Below, piece by piece: positions 17,269 to 25,594 of a DNA stretch of 64,000 nt (its first letter is position 1; every line of letters starts with the position of its first letter). The position numbers and the translations under genes are program-made. The DNA is from Dorea_A amylophila (GTDB lineage: Bacteria; Bacillota; Clostridia; Lachnospirales; Lachnospiraceae), in NCBI RefSeq assembly GCF_025567265.1, contig NZ_JAOQJW010000011.1, positions 57,270 to 121,269 of the forward strand, written 5' to 3'. The notes beneath the pieces are model-generated. The model was given only the letters and a program-made list of their open reading frames with translations. It had not been told where the DNA came from and did no database searches.

Positions 17269-18039
17269 ATGGAAAATAAAGAGAAAAAGCAAATGCTTAC
17301 AACGGAGCTAACAAAAGAAAAGGGCGGAGGGATTGTCGGGATAATTCAGGATATTACAATAAACGGAATCAAACTACAGGTGTTTCAGAACGGAACCGGC
17401 GGCCCGGTCATCTTCTGGGGCATGTATCCACATCAGCCGAACGAAGTAGAACATCTGTGGGAGTCTTTACTGGAACTTGTGCCGGAACAAAATTTCCTGC
17501 TCGTCGCATTTCAGGTGGAAGATTGGAATCGGGATTTTTCGCCTTGGGAAGCAGCGGCTGTATTCGGAAAGGAAGGCTTCGCCGGACAAGGTCTGAAGAC
17601 GCTGAGATGGCTGACAGAGGAATGTGTGCCACATATTGACCGGACTTTTGGTGTGAAGGACAGGGAACATTGGCTGATGGGCTATTCGCTTGCCGGATTA
17701 TTCGCGCTATGGGCAGCTTATGAAAGTGACGTGTTTTCTGGAATTGTATGCTGTTCGGGTTCGTTGTGGTTCCCGGACTGGGACCATTATGTGAGGAATC
17801 ATGTGATTCAGAGTAAATGTAGCGTGTATCTGAGTCTTGGCGGAAAGGAAGAGAAGGCGAAGAACAAAGTAATGGCAGCGGTCGGTGACAGGACCAGGGC
17901 GCAGGAAGGGCTGTTACAGGAGGACTCGATGGTGGAATCTGTGGTTTTAGAGTGGAATGCGGGAGGACATTTTGCTGATGCGGGGAAGAGACTGGCTAAG
18001 GGTGTCAGATGGATGTTTGGTGCGAAAAGTGGCTTATAA
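17269..18039 (+). CDS. Alpha/beta-hydrolase (esterase-like)
   Basis: About 256 residues. The nucleophile elbow is GYSLAG (serine hydrolase GxSxxG), with an early strand GGPVIFWGMYP and a late NAGGHFAD supplying the probable His. It resembles esterase D/ferric enterobactin esterase-like hydrolases. I chose the ATG at 17269 because TAGGAG lies 8 nt upstream; an in-frame ATG further upstream overlaps the channel gene. The gene follows the K+ channel by 16 nt and may be in the same transcript. The substrate is unknown. Confidence 0.78.
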   Translation: MENKEKKQMLTTELTKEKGGGIVGIIQDITINGIKLQVFQNGTGGPVIFWGMYPHQPNEVEHLWESLLELVPEQNFLLVAFQVEDWNRDFSPWEAAAVFGKEGFAGQGLKTLRWLTEECVPHIDRTFGVKDREHWLMGYSLAGLFALWAAYESDVFSGIVCCSGSLWFPDWDHYVRNHVIQSKCSVYLSLGGKEEKAKNKVMAAVGDRTRAQEGLLQEDSMVESVVLEWNAGGHFADAGKRLAKGVRWMFGAKSGL

Positions 18040-18043
18040 TAGA

Positions 18044-18088
18044 AGTTGAGGACGTTGATGTTTCATGGTATCATAATCAGTATAGAAG
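18044..18088 (+). promoter_or_regulatory. Conserved promoter block P1
   Basis: TTGAGG (18046-18051), a 17-nt spacer and TATCAT (18069-18074). The whole 45-nt block matches 23337-23381 at 39 of 45 positions, including the spacer and the ATAATCA.TATAGAAG downstream part. Confidence 0.6.
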
Positions 18089-18108
18089 TAGATTAGAAGG
18101 TGTAATAT

Positions 18109-19698
18109 ATGGGAAGATTTGTGAATCCGGATAACAGTGCATTTCAAGTAGCACTGAATTCAAAAATCTATATAGATAAAACGGGCTTAATTGCCTGCAT
18201 GAATGATGTACTGGACTCAACAGACGGATATATTTGCAATAGTCGTCCACGCCGGTTTGGAAAATCATATGCGGCGAATATGCTTGCAGCATACTATAGC
18301 AAAGGTGCAGATTCGGAAGAGATGTTTTTTGATCTTGAGATAGGAAAAACAGAAGATTTTAAGAAGCATCTTAATAAATATGATGTGATCCATATAGATG
18401 TACAATGGTTTCTGACCAATTGTGAAGAAGCAGAAAATGTTGTAGCATATATTACCAGGATAGTATTGGATGAATTGAGGGAAATTTATCCGGAAATTTT
18501 GTCTGAGGATGTAAGATCTTTGCCGGATGGGCTTTCACGGGTTAAGGATAAGACAGGACAGAAATTTATTATTATCATTGATGAATGGGATGTGCTTATC
18601 CGGGATGAGTCGGCAAATAAGAAAGTACAGGATGAATATATCCGTTTCCTGAGAAGTATGTTCAAGGGAACGGAACCTACGAAATATATCCAGCTCGCCT
18701 ATCTTACAGGAATTTTACCGATAAAAAAAGAAAGAACACAATCGGCACTTAATAATTTCCGTGAATATTCGATGCTGAATGCGGGACCACTGGCCTCTTA
18801 TATTGGATTCACAGAGGAAGAAGTAAAAGAACTTTGTGAGGAATATAAAAAGGATTTTTCAGAGGTGAAGCGCTGGTATGATGGCTATCAATTAGGAAAA
18901 TATCATGTCTATAATCCAAACGCAGTCGTAAATCTGATGACCGATGGAAATTTTCAGAGTTACTGGTCTGGAACGGCTTCCTATGATTCGATCGTTCCAT
19001 TGATTAATATGGATTTTGATGGATTAAAGACTGCAATTATTGAAATGTTGTCGGGGGCAGCGGTTGAAGTGGACGTTGCTTCATTTCAGAATGACATTGC
19101 AAATATTGTGAATAAAGACGATGTCCTGACGTATTTGATTCATATGGGATATCTGGGTTATTCGGGCGCTTCCAGAATGGCGTTTGTACCGAATGAGGAG
19201 ATCAGACAGGAGCTGATTCGTGCGACGCGGAGAAAACGATGGAACGAGATGTTACTTTTCCAGCAGGAATCCGAATTGTTATTAGATGCAACGTTAGATA
19301 TGGATGGTGAAGCGGTTGCAGAACGGATAGAAAAGATACATGAGGAATATGCATCAACAATTCAATACAATAATGAAAATTCACTTAGCAGTGTGTTGGC
19401 ATTGGCATATCTGAGTGCGATGCAATATTATTTTAAGCCGGTTCGAGAATTACCGACAGGACGAGGCTTTGCGGATTTTGTGTTTATTCTAAAACCGGAA
19501 TATAAGAGTGATTATCCGGCGCTTGTTGTGGAATTGAAATGGAATAAAAGTGCTGTGAGTGCATTGCAGCAGATAAAGGATAGAAAATATCCGGATTCTA
19601 TTCAAGATTATACAGGTGATATTTTGCTGGTTGGGATTAATTATAGTAAAAAAGATAAGAAACATGAGTGTGTTATTAAGGCGTATAAGAAAAAATAA
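18109..19698 (+). CDS. AAA-ATPase-like / PD-(D/E)XK nuclease-family protein
   Basis: 529 residues. The N-terminal predicted AAA-ATPase domain has RPRRFGKS as the P-loop-like motif and IIIIDEWDVLI as Walker B. The C-terminal domain (about 410-525) has GRGFADFVF and ALVVELKWN, the D and ExK residues of the PD-(D/E)XK fold (DUF1703-type). These proteins are very common in gut Firmicutes and Bacteroidetes, often in many copies. Their function is unproven. It lies alone with its own promoter. Confidence 0.87.
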   Translation: MGRFVNPDNSAFQVALNSKIYIDKTGLIACMNDVLDSTDGYICNSRPRRFGKSYAANMLAAYYSKGADSEEMFFDLEIGKTEDFKKHLNKYDVIHIDVQWFLTNCEEAENVVAYITRIVLDELREIYPEILSEDVRSLPDGLSRVKDKTGQKFIIIIDEWDVLIRDESANKKVQDEYIRFLRSMFKGTEPTKYIQLAYLTGILPIKKERTQSALNNFREYSMLNAGPLASYIGFTEEEVKELCEEYKKDFSEVKRWYDGYQLGKYHVYNPNAVVNLMTDGNFQSYWSGTASYDSIVPLINMDFDGLKTAIIEMLSGAAVEVDVASFQNDIANIVNKDDVLTYLIHMGYLGYSGASRMAFVPNEEIRQELIRATRRKRWNEMLLFQQESELLLDATLDMDGEAVAERIEKIHEEYASTIQYNNENSLSSVLALAYLSAMQYYFKPVRELPTGRGFADFVFILKPEYKSDYPALVVELKWNKSAVSALQQIKDRKYPDSIQDYTGDILLVGINYSKKDKKHECVIKAYKKK

Positions 19699-19751
19699 CA
19701 GTGTTTCGTCAGGCATATAAGTGAAATGAAAGCATAGTAGAGGTGAATAAA

Positions 19752-20252
19752 ATGCTCCCGGAAAGAAAAATACATTTTGAAGCAAAAAAGAAAGAAAAAG
19801 AGAACTTAAGATTTCGAAGCTTCTTAAAATGCAATGCGGATGAAGAAGAACTGGACCAGCAATTTTTACAACTGCACAAAGAATTATTTGAAAACTTCGA
19901 TTGCGGCAGATGCCGTAACTGTTGTAAAGAGTACTGTGCGGAACTTACGACAGATGAAGTGAAGGAAGTGGCAGAGTATCTTAAGATGGAAGAGCCGCAA
20001 TTTGTTCAGACATATCTGGAAAAAGATGAGACAGAAGGGACTTATTTAACGAAAAATAAACCATGTGATTTTCTTCAAAAGAATGGAGAATGTCTTTTAG
20101 AGGAGTGCAAGCCGGATGGCTGTAAGAAGTATCCATATACGGATCAATCGGGACGTTTGGGGAGTTTGTATGGTATGCTTGATGCGATAGCGGTGTGTCC
20201 TGTAGCATATGAGATCTGGGAACGGTTAAAGAAAATATATAACTTTCATTGA
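19752..20252 (+). CDS. YkgJ-family cysteine-cluster protein
   Basis: About 166 residues. The cysteine cluster CGRCRNCCKEYC (about 52-63), followed by CDF, CLLEECKPDGCKKYP and a late CPVA, is the family pattern thought to bind zinc or an iron-sulfur centre. The ATG at 19752 is preferred over the GTG at 19743 because the AGAGGTG site is correctly spaced for the ATG. No partner gene is obvious. Confidence 0.85.
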   Translation: MLPERKIHFEAKKKEKENLRFRSFLKCNADEEELDQQFLQLHKELFENFDCGRCRNCCKEYCAELTTDEVKEVAEYLKMEEPQFVQTYLEKDETEGTYLTKNKPCDFLQKNGECLLEECKPDGCKKYPYTDQSGRLGSLYGMLDAIAVCPVAYEIWERLKKIYNFH

Positions 20253-20305
20253 TGATAATGTAAATGGAATGATAAAGAGGTAATTACAACCGGAGGTGAA
20301 AATCA

Positions 20306-20752
20306 ATGAACAAAGCAGACAAAGCGGAATCTCTCTTCCGCACAGGCTACAACTGCAGCCAGTCGGTCTATGCAGCATTTGCGGAAGAACTGGGAATAAC
20401 AGTGGAAGAGGCAGCAAAAAAAGCAAGCCCGTTCGGAGCAGGATTCGGCAAGCTTCGTGAAGTATGTGGTGCTGTGACGGGGATGGTCATGGTGATCGGT
20501 GATCTGTACGGATACGATGATCCGAAAGATGCGGCGGGGAAAAAGAAGCTTTATGCACTTGTGCAGAAGCTTTGCGGAGCATTTGAAGAATCGGAAGGAA
20601 GTCTAATTTGCCGGGAACTTCTTGGGCTGGAGAAGGGCGAAGATCTGGAAGAGCCTGCGGTCAGAACGGAAGAGTATTATCAGAGCAGACCGTGCGTGAA
20701 AGCATGCAGAAGAGCAGCAGAGATTTTGGAAGAATATATGAAGAATAAGTAG
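20306..20752 (+). CDS. C_GCAxxG_C_C family redox-type protein
   Basis: 148 residues with the order YNCSQSV, FGAGFGKLREVCGAVTGM, KLCGAF, SLICRELL and SRPCVKACRRA. This is the conserved-cysteine pattern of the C_GCAxxG_C_C family, where GCAxxG is here FGAGFG...CGA. Members are small, probably metal- or redox-binding proteins of anaerobes with no assigned reaction. The start has GGAGGTG 9 nt upstream. A terminator follows. Confidence 0.88.
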   Translation: MNKADKAESLFRTGYNCSQSVYAAFAEELGITVEEAAKKASPFGAGFGKLREVCGAVTGMVMVIGDLYGYDDPKDAAGKKKLYALVQKLCGAFEESEGSLICRELLGLEKGEDLEEPAVRTEEYYQSRPCVKACRRAAEILEEYMKNK

Positions 20753-20830
20753 AAAAAGACAGCAAAAAAATCGGGGAATATATAAAGAATAAAAGGATAA
20801 TAGAACGATTGATGTTGAATATAAAAAATA

Positions 20831-20861
20831 GAGCGGTACGATGAAGGTACCGCTCTGTTTT
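20831..20861 (+). terminator. Terminator after the C_GCAxxG_C_C gene
   Basis: Perfect 9-bp stem GAGCGGTAC (20831-20839) with GTACCGCTC (20847-20855), 7-nt loop, then TGTTTTA. Confidence 0.82.
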
Positions 20862-20866
20862 ATATT

Positions 20867-20927
20867 CTGAATCGCCATGCGTTCGTAAGAAGCTGCCAGT
20901 GGCAGGAATTGTTATGTATTCGTAAAG
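20867..20927 (+). repeat. Dispersed repeat, copy C
   Basis: GAATCGCCATGCGTTCGTAA, then AAGCTGCCAGTGGCAGG, is the best-preserved copy. CTGCCA-G-TGGCAG forms a small palindrome. It matches copies at 3206-3265 and 7961-8054. Confidence 0.6.
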
Positions 20928-20964
20928 TCTGGTTGGGGGCAGATTCCGCAGACAATGAAGGATT

Positions 20965-21507
20965 TTAAAATTTCTCATAATGAATTTTCTCAAATGGAAG
21001 CTTTGAAAGTTCGGCAGGTGTTTTCTCCTCAGCCGGCATCCCCAGAGACAGAATCGCTTCAAGCTTATACCCTTCCGGAAAATGCAGACATTCACGCACA
21101 TAATCTTCGGTTGTAATAGATGCAGTACCGGAATCGGCGGAAGTTGCAGTTCTTAACCGTCCCTGGATCCAACAGCTTCCGATACCAAGACTGTCGGCCA
21201 TCAGATGCATATTTGCCATGGCGATGGAGCTGTCCTCAATCCATACATCAGAGACTTCGGCATTGGCGATGACGACGATGGCCGCATCTGCGCCGGCCAA
21301 CATCCAGGCGGCGCCGGTACGGCATTCGGACAGATGACGGAGCATGTCTTTGTCTTTGACGACGATGAATTCCCATGGGCGGATTGAACGGCTGGAAGCG
21401 GACAGAAGTCCGGCCTGAATGATCTGTGTCAATGCTGCATCATCAATAGGTGCACCGGTGTATTTACGAATGCTGTGGCGTTGCTGGAAAATTGATAATA
21501 AATTCAT
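20965..21507 (-). CDS. Nitroreductase-family FMN oxidoreductase
   Basis: 180 residues. The FMN-binding start is RHSIRKYTGAPIDD, with ASSRSIRPWEFIVV, then LMADSLGIGSCWIQG and LSLGMPAEEKTP. This is the pattern of the small nitroreductase/SagB-like family, which binds FMN and reduces nitro compounds, quinones or flavin. Minus-strand start with AAGGGGG upstream. It is divergent from the HD hydrolase gene. Substrate unknown. Confidence 0.92.
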   Translation of the reverse strand: MNLLSIFQQRHSIRKYTGAPIDDAALTQIIQAGLLSASSRSIRPWEFIVVKDKDMLRHLSECRTGAAWMLAGADAAIVVIANAEVSDVWIEDSSIAMANMHLMADSLGIGSCWIQGRLRTATSADSGTASITTEDYVRECLHFPEGYKLEAILSLGMPAEEKTPAELSKLPFEKIHYEKF

Positions 21508-21611
21508 AAAAAACCCCCTTATCTTTTTTTCTTATAGTATAATTGAGAATATAAGAAAAGGGAAGAGAAGAGTATTTAGACAAGTATTAGACAAAAGAAA
21601 GCAGGAAGGAT

Positions 21612-22169
21612 ATGAGCGAATACATTACGACCTACACAGGAAAACATTTTAAACCAACAGAACCGGATCCGGAGTTATTTGACATAGCAGATATTGCACA
21701 TGCGCTGTCTCTGATATGCAGAGGAAATGGTCATGTGAAGACGTTCTGGTCGGTCGGGGAACATTGCATTTGCTGTGCAAAAGAGGCAAAGGCGAGAGGC
21801 CTGTCGGATAGGGTGGTGCTTGCATGCCTGCTTCACGATGCAAGCGAGTGTTATATGTCGGATGTTCCGTCGCCTTTTAAGAAGGAACTGCCGGAATATA
21901 ATGAACGCGAAGAACGTATGCTTTCTATGATTTATGAAAAATTTCTCGGTTCGGACCTGACACCGGAAGAGAAGATGCAGTTGAATGTGATTGATAAGGC
22001 AATGCTATGGTATGATCTGACGTTTCTTCTGGGAGAGAAACAGGAGAGCGAAGCGCCAAAATTGCATATTGATCTGAGGTATGAGGTCAGAGCATTTGGT
22101 AAGGTGGAAGAGGAATACCGGAGGATTTTTGAAGAACAGCTTATAACCGTACAGAATAAAAGAATCTAA
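21612..22169 (+). CDS. HD-domain phosphohydrolase (5'-nucleotidase-like)
   Basis: 185 residues. The HD metal site is VGEHC (first His) and LLHDASECYMSDVP (HD pair). A late IDKAMLWYD supplies the last Asp. This resembles YfbR-type and uncharacterised phosphohydrolases acting on nucleotides. The start follows CAGGAAGGAT closely. The precise substrate is not visible. Confidence 0.83.
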   Translation: MSEYITTYTGKHFKPTEPDPELFDIADIAHALSLICRGNGHVKTFWSVGEHCICCAKEAKARGLSDRVVLACLLHDASECYMSDVPSPFKKELPEYNEREERMLSMIYEKFLGSDLTPEEKMQLNVIDKAMLWYDLTFLLGEKQESEAPKLHIDLRYEVRAFGKVEEEYRRIFEEQLITVQNKRI

Positions 22170-22205
22170 AATCGTACGGATAAGATAGAAAAGGAGGAAT
22201 ACATT

Positions 22206-23129
22206 ATGTTACACGAAGTATCTTTTGCGTCCTACAACGGACGTGACCAGGTCCAGGGATGGATCTATGTTCCGGCTTGCAAACCGAAGGGAATTGTCCA
22301 GGTGATCCACGGATTTGGTGAACATTCCAGACGTTATCTGCATATGATATCTGCCTTCATGGATGCGGGTTATATCGTGGCAGCAGACGATCATGTAGGA
22401 CATGGGAAGACAGCAATGGTCAATAATGTGTGGGGTGATTGGGGAGACAAAGGACCGCATACAATGATGGAAGACGAGCATACATTGAAAGGAATCGTGT
22501 GTGAAAAATATCCGGATCTGCCATATTTCTTATTCGGACACAGCATGGGATCTTTTATCACAAGAGATTTCATTGCAAAATACGGGGACGAACTGGCCGG
22601 GGCAACCATCTGCGGAACAACGGGAATCTTCCGCGGGGCAGAAGAGACGGGAAAGAAATTAAAAGAAGCGATCGATGCAGGACATGGAGAAGAATCCGAT
22701 CCGTCATATACCGGAGAACTGATGGGATGGATGTGTGAGCGCTGTGGAGAGGTCAGCATCGGAAATGAGTGGATCTGTGCCGATCCGTATGTACAGCGGG
22801 ATCATGCCGATGATCCGTTTGATGCATTTACCAGACCGACCAGCAACCGTTCGGTATATGATTTCATCCAGATGATGTTACAGATCGAGGGAACAGAGTG
22901 GGCCGAAAAAGTGCCGACAGATCTGCCAATCTATAATATTGCGGGAGATCAGGATCCGGTAGGTGAGTATGGTGTCGGTGTATATCAGGTAAGTAACTGG
23001 CTGGTACAGACCGGACATAACGTAACAACGAAGCTGTACTCGGGATACCGTCACGAGATACATAATTATGCTGAGATTAAGAACGAAGTCGAAGCGGGTA
23101 TTATTGCATTCATGGACAAGGCATTATAA
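22206..23129 (+). CDS. Alpha/beta-hydrolase, monoacylglycerol lipase/lysophospholipase-like
   Basis: 307 residues of the Hydrolase_4 kind: VIHGFGEHSRRY (oxyanion loop), DDHVGHGKT, and GHSMGS with the nucleophile Ser. AGDQDPVGEYG holds the Asp and YRHEIHNY the His. No signal peptide, so it is cytoplasmic. Family members release fatty acids from monoglycerides or lysophospholipids. Start with AAAAGGAGG. Confidence 0.9.
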   Translation: MLHEVSFASYNGRDQVQGWIYVPACKPKGIVQVIHGFGEHSRRYLHMISAFMDAGYIVAADDHVGHGKTAMVNNVWGDWGDKGPHTMMEDEHTLKGIVCEKYPDLPYFLFGHSMGSFITRDFIAKYGDELAGATICGTTGIFRGAEETGKKLKEAIDAGHGEESDPSYTGELMGWMCERCGEVSIGNEWICADPYVQRDHADDPFDAFTRPTSNRSVYDFIQMMLQIEGTEWAEKVPTDLPIYNIAGDQDPVGEYGVGVYQVSNWLVQTGHNVTTKLYSGYRHEIHNYAEIKNEVEAGIIAFMDKAL

Positions 23130-23136
23130 AAATGTA

Positions 23137-23259
23137 TTAGGTGCCGGGACCACCGGATACCATAGCTGTGGTGACACCAAGGATATTACCGATTTCAATC
23201 GTAGCGGCAAGAGCCGTAGTCAGAGCGGAAAAAGGAGAAACATCTCCTACTATTCCTTC
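23137..23259 (-). pseudogene. Fragment of an AGCS sodium/alanine symporter gene
   Basis: The minus strand reads GDVSPFSALTTALAATIEIG, then NILGVTTAMVSGGPGT and a stop. This is the hallmark TM region of AGCS symporters, normally followed by AVFWMW. Stops bound both ends (TAA at 23137-23139, TAG at 23260-23262). Only about 40 codons survive. The rest of the 23130-23479 gap holds an inverted repeat and a promoter. Confidence 0.78.
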
Positions 23260-23272
23260 CTAAAACGCAAAG

Positions 23273-23302
23273 AAGAGCAATGCTGTGAACAACATTGCTC
23301 TT
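23273..23302. other. Terminator-like inverted repeat
   Basis: AAGAGCAATG (23273-23282) with CATTGCTCTT (23293-23302), 10 bp perfect, 10-nt loop. No good T-run on either strand, so its role as a terminator for the lipase gene is uncertain. Confidence 0.5.
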
Positions 23303-23336
23303 CAAAATTCAGTTCCTGCAATTAGAACAAATGTGA

Positions 23337-23381
23337 GGTTGAGGGCGTTAAAGTTTCATGATATCATAATCAATATAGAAG
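23337..23381 (+). promoter_or_regulatory. Conserved promoter block P2
   Basis: TTGAGG (23339-23344), a 17-nt spacer and TATCAT (23362-23367). It matches block P1 (18044-18088) at 39/45. It would start a leader of about 135 nt before the 5'-nucleotidase gene. Confidence 0.55.
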
Positions 23382-23509
23382 AACAGTGTGACAGATTATG
23401 TTATTACAACCGGAGAGTCTTTTATCGCATTCTTCAAAAGGACCTGTTTTCATAAACAAGGAGTGAAGGCGGATTACGAATGTCCGTTTCATTAAAGGAA
23501 GGAGTTAAG

Positions 23510-25369
23510 ATGAAGCAATTAAAAAAACAATGGAATAAGGTAACGGCACTTTTGCTGACCTTTGGGATGGTTTTTGGATTATTTGCGGCAGTGCCGGTAC
23601 AGGCGGAGGATGGAAATGCGTCCGGAAGTACAATTTTTGATGTAAAAATTGTACATACGAATGATATTCATGCGCGGGTAGAAGAGGACGATTACAATCA
23701 GGTGATCGGAATGGACCGGCTGAGCGGAATTGCACAGGCATTTACGGAAGGAGCAGACGGTTTGCTGATGTTGGATTCCGGAGATACTTTTCATGGACAA
23801 TCGATTGCGACATTGGTAAAGGGAGAATCAGTGGCAAAACTGATGAAAGCTTGTGGATATGATGCAATGACTACAGGAAACCATGACTGGAGTTATGGCA
23901 AAGATCGTTTAAAAGAGCTTGGTGGAATTGCTAATGTCAAAATTTTATCCGGTAACATCAAAAATACAGACGGAACATCCTTTTTTGATACGGATGCACT
24001 TGTAAAAGAGATTACAAAAAATGGAAAAACACTGAAGATCGGTGTGTTTGGTGTAAGTGATCCGGAGATGAAAAATAAGACAACACCATCTAACGTGGAA
24101 GGGCTGGACTTTCAGGATGCGGTAGCTTATGCAAGAAAGGAAGCTGCCGCGTTAAAGGCAGAGGGGTGTGATGTGGTGATCGCATTGTCCCATACGCTTG
24201 ATCCAAAGAGTGTGGCTGCACAGGTGGACGGTGTCGATTTGTGGCTGTGTGGACATGAGCATATTGAACTCAGTGAATCTGTGACGACACCGGATGGTTC
24301 AACAACCTATGTATCGGAAAGTGGATATTATTTAAATACTGTGGGTCTGATCGATCTGAACTGTACTATGGATGAGAATGGAAGCGTACATGTGGATTAT
24401 AAGAAGACATCGGTCGATTATGAAGCGGCACAAAACTATCCGAAGGATGCTTCCGTGACAGCTGTATTGGATACGATCAAAGCGGAAAACGAGACAGTAC
24501 TGAATCGTGTCATCGGTACTTCACCGGTGGAATTAGACGGTGTCTGGGAACATATCCGTATTGGACAGACAAATCTTGGAAATGTCATAACGGATGCGTA
24601 CCTGCTTGCCACAGGGGCTGATATAGCCTTTGAAAATGCTGGTGGAATCCGTGCTTCTATCGCTGCCGGAACGGTAACGTATGGAGATGTCATCAATGTC
24701 AGCCCTTATGGAAACTATGTGGTGACCAAAAAACTGACCGGCGCACAGATAAAGGAAATGCTGGAGACCAGTCTTACTATTCAGAAAAACTGTATTGTTG
24801 CAAATGACAGTGGTGAGTGGGATGCGTGGCCAAATGACAGCGGAAGTTATCTGCAGGTTGGCGGAATTACCGTCCGCTTCGATCCGGCGCAGCCAGCGGG
24901 TGCCCGTGTGCTTTCTGTGCAAAAAGATGGGCAGGATCTGGATGATACAAAAGAGTATACCGTAGCAGTTAACAATTACCTTGCCGGCTCTGACAGCTAT
25001 CCTCAGCTTGCCGGTGCAGTGGAGACCGGAGAATATTCCTGCTGTGAAGAGTTGTTGATTCGCTTCTTTGAACAGGGCTCTGATACAGTTATGGCAAGTG
25101 CAGCGAAGCAGAACATGATTCAGACAACCAAAGAGGCAGAAGAACCGGGACAGCCACCTGTGCCTGTTACACCGCCTGTACCGGAGCAGCCAGCGAAAGA
25201 ACAGCTGGAAGCTGTGAAAACAGAGAATAAAGAAAAAGCAAGTGGAACAAAAACTTCGGTAAAAAGTCCGAAAACAGCGGATAATAATGAGATATTCTTC
25301 TGGATGATACTACTGTTGCTCAGTAGCGGAGCAGGAAGTATCTGCCTGGTTCAGAAAAATAAAGGATAA
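23510..25369 (+). CDS. Cell-wall-anchored 5'-nucleotidase / UDP-sugar hydrolase
   Basis: About 619 residues. The start at 23510 follows GGAAGGAG; an upstream in-frame ATG at 23480 has no site. A signal peptide ends near VPVQAED. The metallophosphatase domain has HTNDIHAR, DSGDTFHGQ, TTGNHDWSYG and LCGHEH. The 5'-nucleotidase C-terminal domain has NAGGIRASI and VSPYGNYVV. A Pro-rich linker precedes SPKTADNNE, a hydrophobic span and a basic tail, which is a sortase-type anchor with an unusual SPKTA motif. It should release phosphate and nucleosides from extracellular nucleotides. It is monocistronic and ends at a strong terminator. Confidence 0.9.
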   Translation: MKQLKKQWNKVTALLLTFGMVFGLFAAVPVQAEDGNASGSTIFDVKIVHTNDIHARVEEDDYNQVIGMDRLSGIAQAFTEGADGLLMLDSGDTFHGQSIATLVKGESVAKLMKACGYDAMTTGNHDWSYGKDRLKELGGIANVKILSGNIKNTDGTSFFDTDALVKEITKNGKTLKIGVFGVSDPEMKNKTTPSNVEGLDFQDAVAYARKEAAALKAEGCDVVIALSHTLDPKSVAAQVDGVDLWLCGHEHIELSESVTTPDGSTTYVSESGYYLNTVGLIDLNCTMDENGSVHVDYKKTSVDYEAAQNYPKDASVTAVLDTIKAENETVLNRVIGTSPVELDGVWEHIRIGQTNLGNVITDAYLLATGADIAFENAGGIRASIAAGTVTYGDVINVSPYGNYVVTKKLTGAQIKEMLETSLTIQKNCIVANDSGEWDAWPNDSGSYLQVGGITVRFDPAQPAGARVLSVQKDGQDLDDTKEYTVAVNNYLAGSDSYPQLAGAVETGEYSCCEELLIRFFEQGSDTVMASAAKQNMIQTTKEAEEPGQPPVPVTPPVPEQPAKEQLEAVKTENKEKASGTKTSVKSPKTADNNEIFFWMILLLLSSGAGSICLVQKNKG

Positions 25370-25375
25370 TTCAAG

Positions 25376-25419
25376 ATGCGGAAGCCCTTAAAAAAATCAA
25401 GGACTTCCGCACTTTTTTT
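25376..25419 (+). terminator. Terminator of the 5'-nucleotidase gene
   Basis: TGCGGAAG-CCCTT pairs with AAGG-ACTTCCGCA, loop A-rich, then TTTTTTT (25413-25419). Confidence 0.85.
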
Positions 25420-25558
25420 GTTTACAGAAAAATAGTTTTGTAATCGCATGCGCCAAATAGCAGAAAATTAAGACGGAATCAACACACATGCACAATATCC
25501 CGGAGCAGGTTGAAAACAGTAGATGGTCAGAGTCTTGTCGGCTTCGACAGCAAAATGT

Positions 25559-25594
25559 AAGGACTCCGGTTTTATTAAACCCGGAGTCCTTTTT
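25559..25594 (+). terminator. Terminator between convergent genes
   Basis: AAGGACTCCGG (25559-25569) with CCGGAGTCCTT, T-run 25589-25594. It overlaps the end of the minus-strand GGDEF-EAL gene. The 25420-25558 stretch shows nothing else I recognise. Confidence 0.7.

Noticed and set aside
23273..23302. Perfect inverted repeat as a strong terminator
   Set aside because: No T-run follows on either strand, so it is listed only as an inverted repeat.
18044..23381. Possible attachment sites of an integrated element (the two 45-nt blocks)
   Set aside because: No integrase, no tRNA target and no phage genes lie between them; a promoter explains both blocks better.
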